This document shows positions 42,927-51,891 of a DNA stretch of 64,000 nt, piece by piece. The notes below the pieces were generated by a model, which was not told the origin of the DNA, searched no databases, and saw only the letters and a program-made list of their open reading frames with translations. This DNA is from DATAQC01 sp038238185 (lineage in GTDB: Bacteria; Actinomycetota; Acidimicrobiia; Acidimicrobiales; AC-14). The stretch is taken from the NCBI GenBank assembly GCA_038238185.1, contig JBBRXY010000002.1, positions 1-64,000 on the forward strand, given 5' to 3'. The translations under genes were made by a program, and so were the position numbers. Every line of letters starts with the position of its first letter. The first letter of the stretch is position 1.

Positions 42927-43825
42927 CGGCGGTGGCCTGGCCCGGCCTCCTGGCTCACGAGTTCGTCCGAAACGCGATCATCGCCGGCGGCCTCACGGCC
43001 GTGAGCGCGGGCCTTGTCGGCTGGTTCGTGGTGCTCCGCAACCAGGTGTTCGCCGCCGACGCTCTCAGCCATGTGGCGTTCACCGGCGGCCTCGGCGCCC
43101 TGGCCTACGGCCTGGGAGCGGGATTCGGCGTGTACGTGGGAACCATCGGCCTGGCCGTGGTGCTCGGACTCCTGGGGGGCCGCCTGGCTCGGGCCGGGGA
43201 CACGGTCACCGGCATCGTGTTCGCCTGGGTGCTGGGCATCGGTGCCTATTTCCTGTCGGTGTTCGTGAGTGGCCGGTCCACCGGCGACGGCGCCGCCGCC
43301 GTGCGCGTGCTGTTCGGATCCCTATTCGGGATCGGCTCCGGCCAGGTGCGCGTGACCGCGTGGGTCACGCTTCTCACGGTCGGGGGCCTGATGCTCGTGG
43401 CCCGCCCGCTGCTGTTTGCCACCGTCGACCCCGAGGTGGCCCGGGCCCAGGGCGTTCCCGTACAGGCCATCGAGGTCGTCTTCCTCGCCTTGCTGGGATT
43501 GGCGGTAGCCCAGGCCGTACAGGTCGTGGGCACGCTCCTGCTGCTGGCCCTCGTGGCCACGCCGGCGGCCGCTGCTCAACGCCTCACGTCCCGACCATGG
43601 CGGGCCATGTGGCTGTCCGCCGGCATCGCCCTGGCCAGCGTGTGGGCCGGCATCGTCATCAGCTACCTCCGCGCCGACCTGCCTCCGAGCTTCGTGATCG
43701 TCAGCCTGGTGGTCGGTGTCTACCTGACCACCTTCGGCGTGGGCCGACCCTTACGTCGAGGTCGCGCCCACCCGGTGGTTCCCGCCGTGCTAACCAAGGG
43801 GCGCCGAACCGAACAGCGGGGGTAA
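42923..43825 (+). CDS. Zinc/manganese ABC permease (second)
   Basis: Second ABC-3 permease, 300 residues. It shares with its neighbour the pattern NAIIAGGLTAVSAGLVGWFV, then VVLRNQVFAADALSHVAFTG, then FGSLFGIGSGQV and LVATPAAAAQRL. The GTG at 42923 overlaps the previous stop (GTGA). Two permease genes behind one ATPase suggest a hetero-oligomeric channel. The downstream 210-bp gap before the HNH gene holds no gene I recognise. Confidence 0.88.
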   Translation: MTAVAWPGLLAHEFVRNAIIAGGLTAVSAGLVGWFVVLRNQVFAADALSHVAFTGGLGALAYGLGAGFGVYVGTIGLAVVLGLLGGRLARAGDTVTGIVFAWVLGIGAYFLSVFVSGRSTGDGAAAVRVLFGSLFGIGSGQVRVTAWVTLLTVGGLMLVARPLLFATVDPEVARAQGVPVQAIEVVFLALLGLAVAQAVQVVGTLLLLALVATPAAAAQRLTSRPWRAMWLSAGIALASVWAGIVISYLRADLPPSFVIVSLVVGVYLTTFGVGRPLRRGRAHPVVPAVLTKGRRTEQRG

Positions 43826-44835
43826 CCATGGGCACGTCTTCTGGCTTCGCCGGGCGCGTGGGGTCCCGTATAGCCGTCGCCGGCGTAGCGCCGATCGTCG
43901 AACGAGGTCCGACATGTGGACGCGACAGTCCCGCGGCGATCTCCCCACTGTCACACCCCCCGTGGTAGGATGCGAACATCAGTTCGATACAACTTCCCCC
44001 CAAGAATGTGCCCATCGGGAGAAGGACCACGGCAATGTGCGTGGCGATTGCGGAGCTTCGGGAGTCGATGGGCCGATATGCGGCCGGTTTCGATCCCGCT
44101 CTCGTGTCGGCAACCGACGCCGCCATGGTGGTCGACCACGCCGCCGCCATCGAGAAGACGGCCGCCACCATCAAGGCCCTGGCCGCGGCCCGGGTGGCCG
44201 ACACCGATCTGTGGCGGCGGGACGGCGACCGCTCGGCTGCCCATCACCTGGCCCGCACCACCGGCACCACCGTGGGTGCCGCGGCCGATGCCCTGGCTGT
44301 CGGCCGTCGCCTCGATCAGCTGCCCGACACCGCGGCGGCGGCTCGGCGGGGTGAGTTGTCGCCATCGCAGGTGTCGGCCATCGCCGATGCCGCCGGTGCC
44401 GACCCCTCCGCCGAGGCCCGCCTCGTCGACGCGGCCCGGCACTCATCGCTGCAGGAGCTGAAGGACGACTGCGCCCGCACGAAGGCAGCAGCGTCGGCCG
44501 ACGCTGAAGCCCGGCGCCAGCGCATCCACGACAGTCGCTACCTGCGCGCGTATACCGGCGCCGACGGCGCTTGGAACATGCACGTGCGCAACAACACCGA
44601 GGTGGGCGCCGAGATCATGGCGGTGATCAACCCCATCTGCGACCGCATCTTCGCCAAGGCCCGGGCCGAAAGGCGCCGAGAGCCGCATGAGGCCTACACC
44701 GCCGATGCCCTGACGGCCCTGGCCCGAACCGCCGGCACCGCCACGGCCGCCGATGCCCGGCCGGCCGCCACTGCCACGGCCGCCGACGCCCGGCCGGCCG
44801 GCACGGCAACGGCAAACACCGGCCCGGCCACCGCT

Positions 44836-44863
44836 GACCGTCCGACCGTCCGACCGTCCGACC
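44836..44863 (+). repeat. Octanucleotide tandem repeat GACCGTCC (3.5 copies)
   Basis: Three full copies of GACCGTCC (44836-44843, 44844-44851, 44852-44859) plus GACC. Eight is not a multiple of three, so gain or loss of a unit shifts the reading frame. With one unit fewer, the DUF222 and HNH frames join. Slipped-strand mispairing at such repeats is a classic switch mechanism. Confidence 0.9.
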
Positions 44864-45467
44864 AGCCAGCCCCGACGTGGCCGAGAGTCACCCCGAGGCC
44901 TCACCCGCTCCTACCGCCGAAGCGACCGGACGACGGACCGAACGACCGACCGGGGCCCCCGGCGACGACGCCAGCACTGGAACCCACCCAGCCAGACCCG
45001 TGGCCCGGGGAACAACTCAGGCCAAGATCATCGTGCGGGTCGACCTGGGGACGCTGCTGCGGGGCTATCCCGTCTCCGGTGAGCTGGCCGAATTGGTGGG
45101 ATACGGGCCGGTGGCGGTATCGGTCATCCGCGACATGATCGACAGCGGCGATCCCTTCCTCACCGCCGTGGCCACCAAGGGTGTCGATGTGGTCGGCGTC
45201 GCTCACCTCGGGCGGCGGCCCACCGCCCGCCAGCGCACGGCGCTCGAATGGCTCTACCCCACCTGCGCGGTCGAGGGTTGCAGCGCCGTGGCTCGACTTG
45301 AGATGGACCACCGAGAGGACTGGGCGACGACCCACGTCACCCTGTTCTCGCTCATCGACCGATTGTGTGCTCACCACCATGGTCTCAAGACCCGGGAGAA
45401 CTGGGGCCTGGTCGACGGCCGGGGGAAGCGGCCGTTCGTCCCGCCCACCGACGAGCGCCATCCACGA

Positions 45468-45521
45468 CATTCCCGGAAGGCACAGCATTCCCGGAAGGCA
45501 CAGCATTCCCGGAAGGCACAG
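45468..45521 (+). repeat. Three tandem 18-bp repeats at the HNH C terminus
   Basis: CATTCCCGGAAGGCACAG occurs three times without a break (45468-45485, 45486-45503, 45504-45521) and encodes HSRKAQ repeated, a basic tail after the nuclease domain. The unit is in frame, so length variation would not disrupt the protein. Confidence 0.9.
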
Positions 45522-45850
45522 CGTCCACCCATCGCCGCGGCCACCGGCCCGCCGGGTGCCACCTGAGGCCCCGGGTGCCGCCTGAGGCCGAGGCCGGTTC
45601 TCGCGGGCCCAACCGTCGGGCACGGGCCGCGCTCACGCCGGGCTGATTGGGCGACCGGCGGCCGGGACCACTCCCGCCCACGGCCGCCGAACGCACCGCT
45701 TCCGACAGCCGGGCTTGGGGGCCCCGCGATGCCCGACGAACCGGGGCTTAGCGAGGCCGGGCTTAGCGAGGCCAGCCGGCGGCGAGGGACGCAAGGCAGG
45801 GCGGGACAATCCCGACGCTCAGCGATGCCGGACGACGCGGAACCTCGGCC

Positions 45851-46333
45851 TCAGCTGGAGCTGGCGGCCAGGAGGGCCAGGCAGTCCGGGCAGCAGCCGA
45901 CCAGGTCGATGCGGTGGTCGGTGATGACGAAGCCGGTCTCGTCGGCCACCACGTGGCCGGCGTCGGAGAGGGCCCGCTCCAGCAAGGGCGAAGCGGTGAC
46001 GTCGACGACCGTGCCGCACGCCGCGCACACCAGGTGGTGGTGGTGCTCGCCCGTGAGCTCCTCGGACAGCTCGAAGCGACCCACGTCGTCGGCGCCGGCC
46101 AAGCGGCGGACCACCCCGGCGTCGATGAGAACGGTGAGATTCCGGTAGGCCGAGCTCTGCGGCACACCGCCGAGGGCGAGGTCGAGGATCTCGGGCGTCG
46201 TCAACGGCCTGGGCGACGTTCCCAGGACCTCGACGAGAGCGCGACGACCGGCCGTATAGCGCTGATCGGCGGCCGCCAGCCGCAGCGCCGCCTGCTCGTG
46301 GAGGCGACCGGCCTCGACCGAGCCCGCGGTCAT
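45851..46333 (-). CDS. zur: Fur-family metal regulator, probably Zur
   Basis: Metal-dependent repressor of 160 residues. The N-terminal winged helix contains PLTTPEILDLALGGVPQSSA and YRNLTVL. The dimerisation domain has the zinc-site block EHHHHLVCAACG (His and CxxC) and a second CxxC at CCPDC, the structural zinc. The adjacent zinc ABC operon with a Fur-type operator over its start makes Zur the likely identity, but Fur-type specificity cannot be read from sequence alone. The ATG start is at 46333. It is divergent from the flippase-like gene across 207 bp that contains a strong palindrome. Confidence 0.85.
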   Translation of the reverse strand: MTAGSVEAGRLHEQAALRLAAADQRYTAGRRALVEVLGTSPRPLTTPEILDLALGGVPQSSAYRNLTVLIDAGVVRRLAGADDVGRFELSEELTGEHHHHLVCAACGTVVDVTASPLLERALSDAGHVVADETGFVITDHRIDLVGCCPDCLALLAASSS

Positions 46334-46446
46334 GAGCAGCCCACTGCCCCCCGGCGGGCGGCCATGGGACTGGACGCGACCAGGCTCACGACGCGAACCG
46401 GGGGTCCACAGCCACGTCGGTCAGCTCCCTGAATCCGGCCATTCCA

Positions 46447-46478
46447 TATACTGACACCTTCACAATCGTGAAGGTGTC
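46447..46478 (+). promoter_or_regulatory. Promoter -10 with perfect 11-bp palindrome (operator)
   Basis: TATACT at 46447-46452 looks like a -10 element. It is followed immediately by GACACCTTCAC-aatc-GTGAAGGTGTC, two perfect 11-base arms (46453-46463 and 46468-46478). Such a site at the expected transcription start fits an operator for the downstream membrane gene or the divergent Fur-family gene. It differs from the Fur-type box at znuA, so another regulator is likely. A convincing -35 is not visible. Confidence 0.5.
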
Positions 46479-46540
46479 GAGCGGCCGACGCCCAAAGGTC
46501 GCGCACAGACCCTGGGTCAGCGGCTAGAAGAAGAGTCGTC

Positions 46541-47725
46541 GTGGCAACCGCTGAGCCGTCCCCGAGGGATCCACCCCGCGCCCGTTTGGCCCGCCGCCGG
46601 ATACGGCGCGTCCTCACCCTCCTCGTGCTCGCGGTGATCATCGAGGAGCTCGTCCTCCCCCAGCTCGCCGGCACCAGGGAGGCCCTCCATCTCCTCAACC
46701 AGATCCAACCGGCCTGGGTGATCGCCGGCATTCTGCTGGAGGCAGCGGCGCTGACGTGTTACGGACAACTGACCCGCTCGCTCCTCCCCCGGGCCACCCG
46801 ACCGCCGCTGGGGACGGTGATGCGCATCCACCTCTCCACTCTGGGCGTGAGCCACGTCGTGCCGGGCGGCAGTGCCGTGGGTGCCGGCCTCGCCTACGAC
46901 CTGTTCGTGCGGGCCGGAGTGAGTGGCCCCAACGCCGCGTTCGCACTGGGGGCCCAGGGCATCGGCTCCGCCGTCGTGCTCAACCTGCTGCTGTGGATCG
47001 GCCTGCTGGTGTCCATCCCCGTGCACGGCTTCGACCCCCTCTACACGACGGCCGCCATCGTGGGGACCCTCCTCCTGGTGGTGTTCTCGACGGCTCTGGC
47101 GTCGCTCACCTACGGGGAGGAGCGCACTGTCCGGGTCCTGCAGAGGATCGTGCGCCACCTGCCCTTCTTGCACGAAGATGCGGCGCGGCGGATCGTGCAC
47201 CAGTTGGCCACCCGCATTCGCGCCCTCGGCAACGACTGGCGGTTGCTGGCACGCGCCGTCGGATGGGCCACGGCCAACTGGCTGCTCGATCTCGCGTCAC
47301 TGGGGGTGTTCCTCGCCGCGTTCGGCCACGTCGTTCCCATCGACGACCTTCTCGTCGCCTTCGGCCTGGCCAACGTGCTCGGTGCCATCCCCATCACCCC
47401 TGGCGGCCTCGGGATCATCGAGGGAGTGCTCATCCCCACCCTGGTGGGCTTCGGGACGCCGCGGGGTGTGGCCCTGCTCGGCGTCGCCGCCTGGCGCCTG
47501 TTCAACTTCTGGCTGCCCATCCCCGTCGGCGCCGGCACCTACCTGTCGCTACGGGTCGGCGAGGCCCGCCACGTGCGAGCCTCGGACAGCCTGGCCGATC
47601 TCGCCGACCGGGCCGAGGTCGGAGCCGAACGACCCCGTCAGTGGGCCGAACGGGTCGGCATCGGGAGGTTCTCCCGGTCGTCGAAGTCGGCCGGCTCCGA
47701 CGATGCACCGATGGACCCTGAGTAA
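46541..47725 (+). CDS. UPF0104 / LPG-synthase-like membrane protein
   Basis: Integral membrane protein of 394 residues with about eight helices, matching the flippase-like domain of lysylphosphatidylglycerol synthases without the catalytic domain. Typical features are HLSTLGVSHVVPGGSAVGAGLAYD after helix 2 and GAIPITPGGLGIIEG near the end. Proteins of this class may move lipids or lipid-linked intermediates across the membrane. The tail after residue 345 is polar and disordered. The start is the GTG at 46541, after AGAAGAAG. Confidence 0.82.
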   Translation: MATAEPSPRDPPRARLARRRIRRVLTLLVLAVIIEELVLPQLAGTREALHLLNQIQPAWVIAGILLEAAALTCYGQLTRSLLPRATRPPLGTVMRIHLSTLGVSHVVPGGSAVGAGLAYDLFVRAGVSGPNAAFALGAQGIGSAVVLNLLLWIGLLVSIPVHGFDPLYTTAAIVGTLLLVVFSTALASLTYGEERTVRVLQRIVRHLPFLHEDAARRIVHQLATRIRALGNDWRLLARAVGWATANWLLDLASLGVFLAAFGHVVPIDDLLVAFGLANVLGAIPITPGGLGIIEGVLIPTLVGFGTPRGVALLGVAAWRLFNFWLPIPVGAGTYLSLRVGEARHVRASDSLADLADRAEVGAERPRQWAERVGIGRFSRSSKSAGSDDAPMDPE

Positions 47726-47729
47726 CCCC

Positions 47730-49172
47730 CTACTGCACCCGTACCAGCCGGAGCGTGTCGGTGACCGCATCGGGTCCGGTGGGAGAACCGACGAGCACGG
47801 CGACCAGATCCCCGGTTCGCACGGCACCGTTGTCGACCGCAGCCTTTACCGCGAACCAGACGATGTCGTCGGTGGTCGAGTGGCGACCGGTGAGCAACGG
47901 CGTGATACCCCAGGCGATGGCGAGCTGCCGGGCCGTGCGCAGCGACGGCGTGGCGGCGAGGACGGGGACGACCGGACGGTACCGGGAGATGGCCTTGGGC
48001 GTGTTCCCCGTCTCGGTGCAGGCGATGATGGCGGCCACCTCGGCATCGCCGGCGGCGCGCCAGGCGGCCGAGGAGATGGCGGCAGTGATGCGGTCGCGGG
48101 CAGGCGCCCCGTGGGCGTCGACGGTCTGCTGGCGACCGAGCTCACCGCCCCAACGGGCGTAATCGAACTCCTGCTCGGCACGCTTCGCCACCCGGGCCAT
48201 GGTGCGAACGGCGCCAGCGGGGTCGTGGCCGATCGCCGTCTCCCCCGAGAGCATGAGGGCGCTGGTGCCGTCGAACACGGCGTTGGCGATGTCGCTCACC
48301 TCGGCACGCGTGGGGGCCGGTGCCCGCACCATCGACTCGAGCATCTGGGTGGCGGTGATGACCGGCCTCCCGTAGGCGACGCCGGTGCGGATGATGCGCT
48401 TCTGGTGATGGGGGACGTCTTCCAACTGGCAGCGGATCCCCAGATCGCCACGGGCCACCATGACCCCGTCGGCCACGGCGATGATGTCCTCCAGGGCGTC
48501 GACCGCCTCCTGGGTCTCGATCTTGGCGATCAGCATCGGGCCGCCCGAGCCCAACGAATTACGGGCCCGCAGAATGTCGGCCGCCGAGCGGACGAACGAG
48601 ATGGCCACGGCGTCGATCTGGGCCTCGGCCAGCGCCTCGAGGAGGCTGAGGTCCCTCGGCGTGGGCGAGGAGATCGTGAGGCTGCCAGACGGCAGGGCCA
48701 GGCCAGGCCGGCCCTGGACCCAGCCACCGGCGAGGACCTCCACCGTGGTGCTGTCGGCACCGGCCCGGCGCACCACCAGCTCGACGGCACCGTCGCCCAG
48801 GGCGACCCGGTCGTCGTCGCGCAACGCCCCGAGTGCATCAGGGTGATCCACGGTGATGCGGCCGTGCCCGCTCGCCTCGTCCTCGCCGCCGGGGACGAGC
48901 TCGACGAGCGAGCCGGCGGTGAGCTCGATACCGCCCTCCGGGAACGCCCCGGCGCGAATCTTGGGACCGGGCAGGTCTCCCAGGACCCCGACGAGGCCGT
49001 CACCGCCGGCGACCGTCCTGACCCGCTCGAGCCGCTCCAGTGCGTCTTGGAGGGAACCATGGGCCAGCGACAGACGGGCGGCGTTCATGCCCGCCTCGAC
49101 CATGGCCCCGAGAATGCCGGGGTCGTCGGACGCCGGTCCGATGGTGGCGACGATCTTCGTGCGGCGAGGCAT
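47730..49172 (-). CDS. pyk: Pyruvate kinase
   Basis: Glycolytic enzyme of 480 residues that transfers phosphate from PEP to ADP. It begins RRTKIVATIGPASDDP. The catalytic barrel has the active-site Lys in MLIAKIET, the Mg-binding ARGDLG and the ITATQMLESM block, then the C-terminal allosteric domain (ACTETGNTPKAISRYRP). I start at the ATG at 49172; an ATG three codons upstream is also in frame. It ends 4 bp from the convergent UPF0104 gene. Confidence 0.96.
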   Translation of the reverse strand: MPRRTKIVATIGPASDDPGILGAMVEAGMNAARLSLAHGSLQDALERLERVRTVAGGDGLVGVLGDLPGPKIRAGAFPEGGIELTAGSLVELVPGGEDEASGHGRITVDHPDALGALRDDDRVALGDGAVELVVRRAGADSTTVEVLAGGWVQGRPGLALPSGSLTISSPTPRDLSLLEALAEAQIDAVAISFVRSAADILRARNSLGSGGPMLIAKIETQEAVDALEDIIAVADGVMVARGDLGIRCQLEDVPHHQKRIIRTGVAYGRPVITATQMLESMVRAPAPTRAEVSDIANAVFDGTSALMLSGETAIGHDPAGAVRTMARVAKRAEQEFDYARWGGELGRQQTVDAHGAPARDRITAAISSAAWRAAGDAEVAAIIACTETGNTPKAISRYRPVVPVLAATPSLRTARQLAIAWGITPLLTGRHSTTDDIVWFAVKAAVDNGAVRTGDLVAVLVGSPTGPDAVTDTLRLVRVQ

Positions 49173-49198
49173 AGCGGCCAACGGTAGGCCTCCGGGGG

Positions 49199-50755
49199 TC
49201 AGCGGGAATCCGGCCTGTTCACGGGGTGATCGTCGGCGTAGGTGTCGCGCGGGATGACCGGAGCATCGCGGCCCGTGCCCCGTGCGCCGAGCTTGGGCCC
49301 TGAGCCGTCACTCCCCTCCTCGTGGTACTCCTCTTCGACATTGACGTTCCAGACGTCGTGACGGGTGCCCTTGGCGATGTTCTCGGCGGTGAGCATCGCC
49401 GTGAACATGGAGTGGTCCTGGTTGTTGTAGCGGTGCATGCCGTTGCGGCCCACGGGATGCACGTTCGGCGCACAGTCGTCGAGCCACTCGACGATGCGGG
49501 CGACGTTGGCCTTGTAGCGCTCGTCGTAGAACGGGTAGGCCTTGGGCATGCGCACCACGTAGCCCGCTTCGACGACGGCCGGGTCGACGAGGCCGAGGAT
49601 CTTCAGCTCCCGCTTTCCCTGTTCGATGAGGTCCTCGTCGGCGGCGTTCCACGTTTCGTCGCCCTCGAACACGAAGAACTCGAGCCCGAGGCAGGTGCGC
49701 CCTTCCTTCACCAGGTAGGGCGACCACGACCCGAAGTTCTGGATACGACCGACCTGCACGTCGCGCGAGTGCACGTAGATCCAGTTGTCGGGGAAGCTGT
49801 CGGTCTCGGGGACGACGAGGGCCACGGTGAGGAAGTCGCGGTAGCGCAGGTCGGCAGCGGCGGCGCGGGCCGACTCGGCGGCGGGGGGTTCCATGGCCGC
49901 CAGCAACTGCGAGATCGGCATCGAGGAGACGACGTGGTCGCAGGGGTACTCGGTGCGGGCTCCGTCGGGGGTCTCGGCGACGACGGCCACGGCCCGGCCG
50001 TCGGTGTGACGGATGCCGACGACCCGCGAGCTCATGACGACCTTGACGCCCTTGGCCTCGACCAGGTCGCGGCATCGCTCCCACATCATTCCCGGGCCGT
50101 ACTTGGGGTACTGGAACTCCTCGATGAGCGAGGTGATGTCCTTCTGGTTCCGCTTCGGGAGCAGGGCGTTGGCCACGGCGTTGAACAGCGAGAGGTTCTT
50201 GATGCGCTGGGCGGCGAAGTCCGCCGGCATCTTGTTGGTGGGTACTCCCCAGAGCTTCTCGTTGTAGGTCTTGAAGAAGTGCTTGTAGAGCCGCCACCCG
50301 AAGCGGGCGACGATCCAGCCCTCGAGCGTGGTCTGGTCCTTCGGTGGCCGGATCCGGGCCCACACGTAGGACATCACGCAGAGGAACGCTTCGAGGATGC
50401 CGAGGTTCTTGAGCGCGTTGGAGGCCTTCAGGGGGTAGTCGTAGTACTTGCCCTCGTAGTAGATGCGGCTCATGCGCGGCCGCAGCATGAAGTCGTGGTC
50501 GTCGAGGATCTCGTGCCAGAAGGCCTCGACCTCGGGCACCTTGGTGAAGAAGCGGTGACCACCGATGTCGAATCGCCAGCCGTCGCGCTCGACGGTGCGG
50601 CTGATGCCACCGACCACGGAATCGGATTCGAGGATCGTCGGGGTGATGCCGTAGCGGACGACCAGCTCGTACGCTGCGGTGAGCCCGGCGGGCCCGGCAC
50701 CGATGATCACGACGTTCGGCTGATCGTCAGCGCGGGCGTGCGAGGTTTCCGTCAT
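49199..50755 (-). CDS. FAD-dependent oxidoreductase (UGM/PPO-like)
   Basis: Flavoprotein of 518 residues. The dinucleotide motif GAGPAGLTAAYEL (about 20) is followed by the FAD-binding GGISRTVERDGWRFDIGGHR block seen in UDP-galactopyranose mutase and protoporphyrinogen-oxidase-like enzymes. Later come NEKLWGVPTNKMPADFAAQR and the C-terminal NGMHRYNNQDHSM, which hold flavin. The substrate is not clear; related proteins modify sugars or isoprenoids in envelope pathways. The ATG at 50755 starts it, divergent from selD with 98 bp between them. Confidence 0.82.
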   Translation of the reverse strand: MTETSHARADDQPNVVIIGAGPAGLTAAYELVVRYGITPTILESDSVVGGISRTVERDGWRFDIGGHRFFTKVPEVEAFWHEILDDHDFMLRPRMSRIYYEGKYYDYPLKASNALKNLGILEAFLCVMSYVWARIRPPKDQTTLEGWIVARFGWRLYKHFFKTYNEKLWGVPTNKMPADFAAQRIKNLSLFNAVANALLPKRNQKDITSLIEEFQYPKYGPGMMWERCRDLVEAKGVKVVMSSRVVGIRHTDGRAVAVVAETPDGARTEYPCDHVVSSMPISQLLAAMEPPAAESARAAAADLRYRDFLTVALVVPETDSFPDNWIYVHSRDVQVGRIQNFGSWSPYLVKEGRTCLGLEFFVFEGDETWNAADEDLIEQGKRELKILGLVDPAVVEAGYVVRMPKAYPFYDERYKANVARIVEWLDDCAPNVHPVGRNGMHRYNNQDHSMFTAMLTAENIAKGTRHDVWNVNVEEEYHEEGSDGSGPKLGARGTGRDAPVIPRDTYADDHPVNRPDSR

Positions 50756-50853
50756 TGGGTAGCGGGCACTCTCCAGAAAAGTCGAGCCGGGGCGATCTCA
50801 CGCCCGTGCGGCACCGATCCACTCTAGTTGCCCCGTCATGACAGTCTGGGGGC

Positions 50854-51891
50854 GTGACCTCTCCGCGCCGCCTCACCCAGTTCAGCCACGGCGCCGGCTG
50901 AGCGTGCAAGCTCGCTCCTGGCGAGCTGACGCAGGTCTTGCGTCGATTGCACCCTCCCGGCCATCCCGACCTCCTGGTCGGCATCGACACCGGTGACGAC
51001 GCGGCCGTGTGGCGACTCGATGCAGAGCGCGCCCTGGTGGTCACGGCCGACTTCATCACGCCGATCGTCGACGATCCCCGGGTGTGGGGCCGCATCGCCG
51101 CGGCCAACTCGGCCAGCGACGTCTACGCCATGGGCGGGCGGCCGCTGTTCGGTCTGAACCTGGTGGGATGGAACAGCGACGAGCTCGGCAACGACGTGCT
51201 GGTGGCCGTGCTCGAGGGAGCGGCGGAGGTGGCGGTCGATGGCGGGTGGGTCACCGTCGGCGGTCATACGGTGGAGGACCCCGAGCCCAAGTTCGGTCTG
51301 GCCATGGTGGGCGAGGTTCATCCCGAGCACATTCTCACCAACGCCGGGCTACGTCCCGGTGACGCGGTCGTGCTCACCAAGGCGCTCGGCGTCGGCATCA
51401 TCGCCACCGCCCTGAAGGCGGGCGTAGCGGGAGACGCCGTGGTTGACGCCGCCGTCGCCTCCATGACCCGGCTGAACCGCGATGCTGCGGCCGCGGCGCT
51501 ATCAGCCGGTTCCACCGGCGCCACCGACGTCACCGGCTTCGGCCTGCTCGGTCACCTCCGGTCCATGGCCCAGGCGTCGAGCACCGATGTGGAGATCTTT
51601 AGGTCGGCCGTCCCCGTGTTGCCCGGGGTCGACGAGCTGGCCGCTGCGGGCATGATCCCCGGCGGTTCCCGGCGCAACCTGGCCTGGGCGAGCGAGGTGT
51701 TGGCCGCCCACGACCTCACCGACGCCGAGCTCATCGTGCTCGCCGACGCTCAGACCTCGGGCGGCCTGCTCTTCGGAGCGGAACCGGCGCGCGCCGATGC
51801 CGCGGTCGTGGCGCTGACGGCATCCGGCCACGCCGCGGCCGTCGTCGGACAGGCCCAGGCGGGCGACGGGACGATCACCCTGCGCCGGTAG
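50854..51891 (+). CDS. selD: Selenide, water dikinase with selenocysteine at residue 16
   Basis: SelD makes selenophosphate from selenide and ATP, the selenium donor for selenocysteine. In one frame from the GTG at 50854 one reads SPRRLTQFSHGAG, a TGA at 50899-50901, then ACKLAPGELTQVL and the rest of the enzyme to 51891. The TGA occupies the catalytic Cys/Sec position (E. coli Cys17; HGAGCGCK), with the essential Lys three residues later (Lys19). I therefore read it as selenocysteine and not as a stop; calls beginning after it would lose the active site. The body shows GIDTGDDAAVW, ANSASDVYAMGG, VGGHTVEDPEPKFG and DVTGFGLLGHL. A SECIS-like hairpin follows the TGA. Full length is 345 residues, the normal size. 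Confidence 0.93.
50909..50927 (+). promoter_or_regulatory. SECIS-like hairpin downstream of the selD UGA
   Basis: AGCTCGC (50909-50915) pairs perfectly with GCGAGCT (50921-50927) around the loop TCCTG. The stem begins seven bases after the TGA, so the apical loop lies about 15-20 bases downstream of it, at the distance required for bacterial SelB recognition. The loop sequence was judged by eye only. Confidence 0.75.

Larger units (their letters stand above)
44035..45566 (+). pseudogene. DUF222/HNH endonuclease, out of frame at an octamer repeat
   Basis: A DUF222-type protein with a C-terminal HNH nuclease, read in two frames. Frame one starts at the ATG at 44035 (after GGGAGAAGG) and encodes the DUF222 helical region (about 1-230). 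It enters a Thr/Ala/Pro linker and then runs on to a stop near 45138 without the nuclease. The nuclease lies in another frame from about 44864 to 45566: VDLGTLLRGYPVSGEL, then CAVEGC, the DH in LEMDHREDW, and LCAHHHGLK. The switch coincides with an 8-bp tandem repeat (44836-44863). Removing one unit restores a continuous protein of about 507 residues. The gene may be phase-variable (now off) or simply mutated. Such HNH genes are numerous in actinobacteria and of debated function. Confidence 0.8.

Noticed and set aside
45468..45521. CRISPR array at the 18-bp repeats
   Set aside because: The repeats are directly adjacent with no spacers and lie in a coding frame.
44877..45566. HNH half as an independent gene starting at GTG 44877
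   Set aside because: It begins in the middle of a low-complexity linker that continues from the DUF222 half once one 8-bp unit is removed, so it is not a separate gene.
45715..46148. Plus-strand frames across the Fur-family gene
   Set aside because: They are antisense to conserved Fur motifs and have no family signature.
46453..46478. Terminator for the Fur-family gene
   Set aside because: The palindrome lies upstream of that gene's start and right after a -10-like box, so an operator fits better.
50899..50901. UGA in selD read as a simple stop, making the gene start at about 50938
   Set aside because: The upstream frame encodes the conserved SHGAG-x-ACK active site, and the UGA is in the catalytic position with a hairpin behind it.
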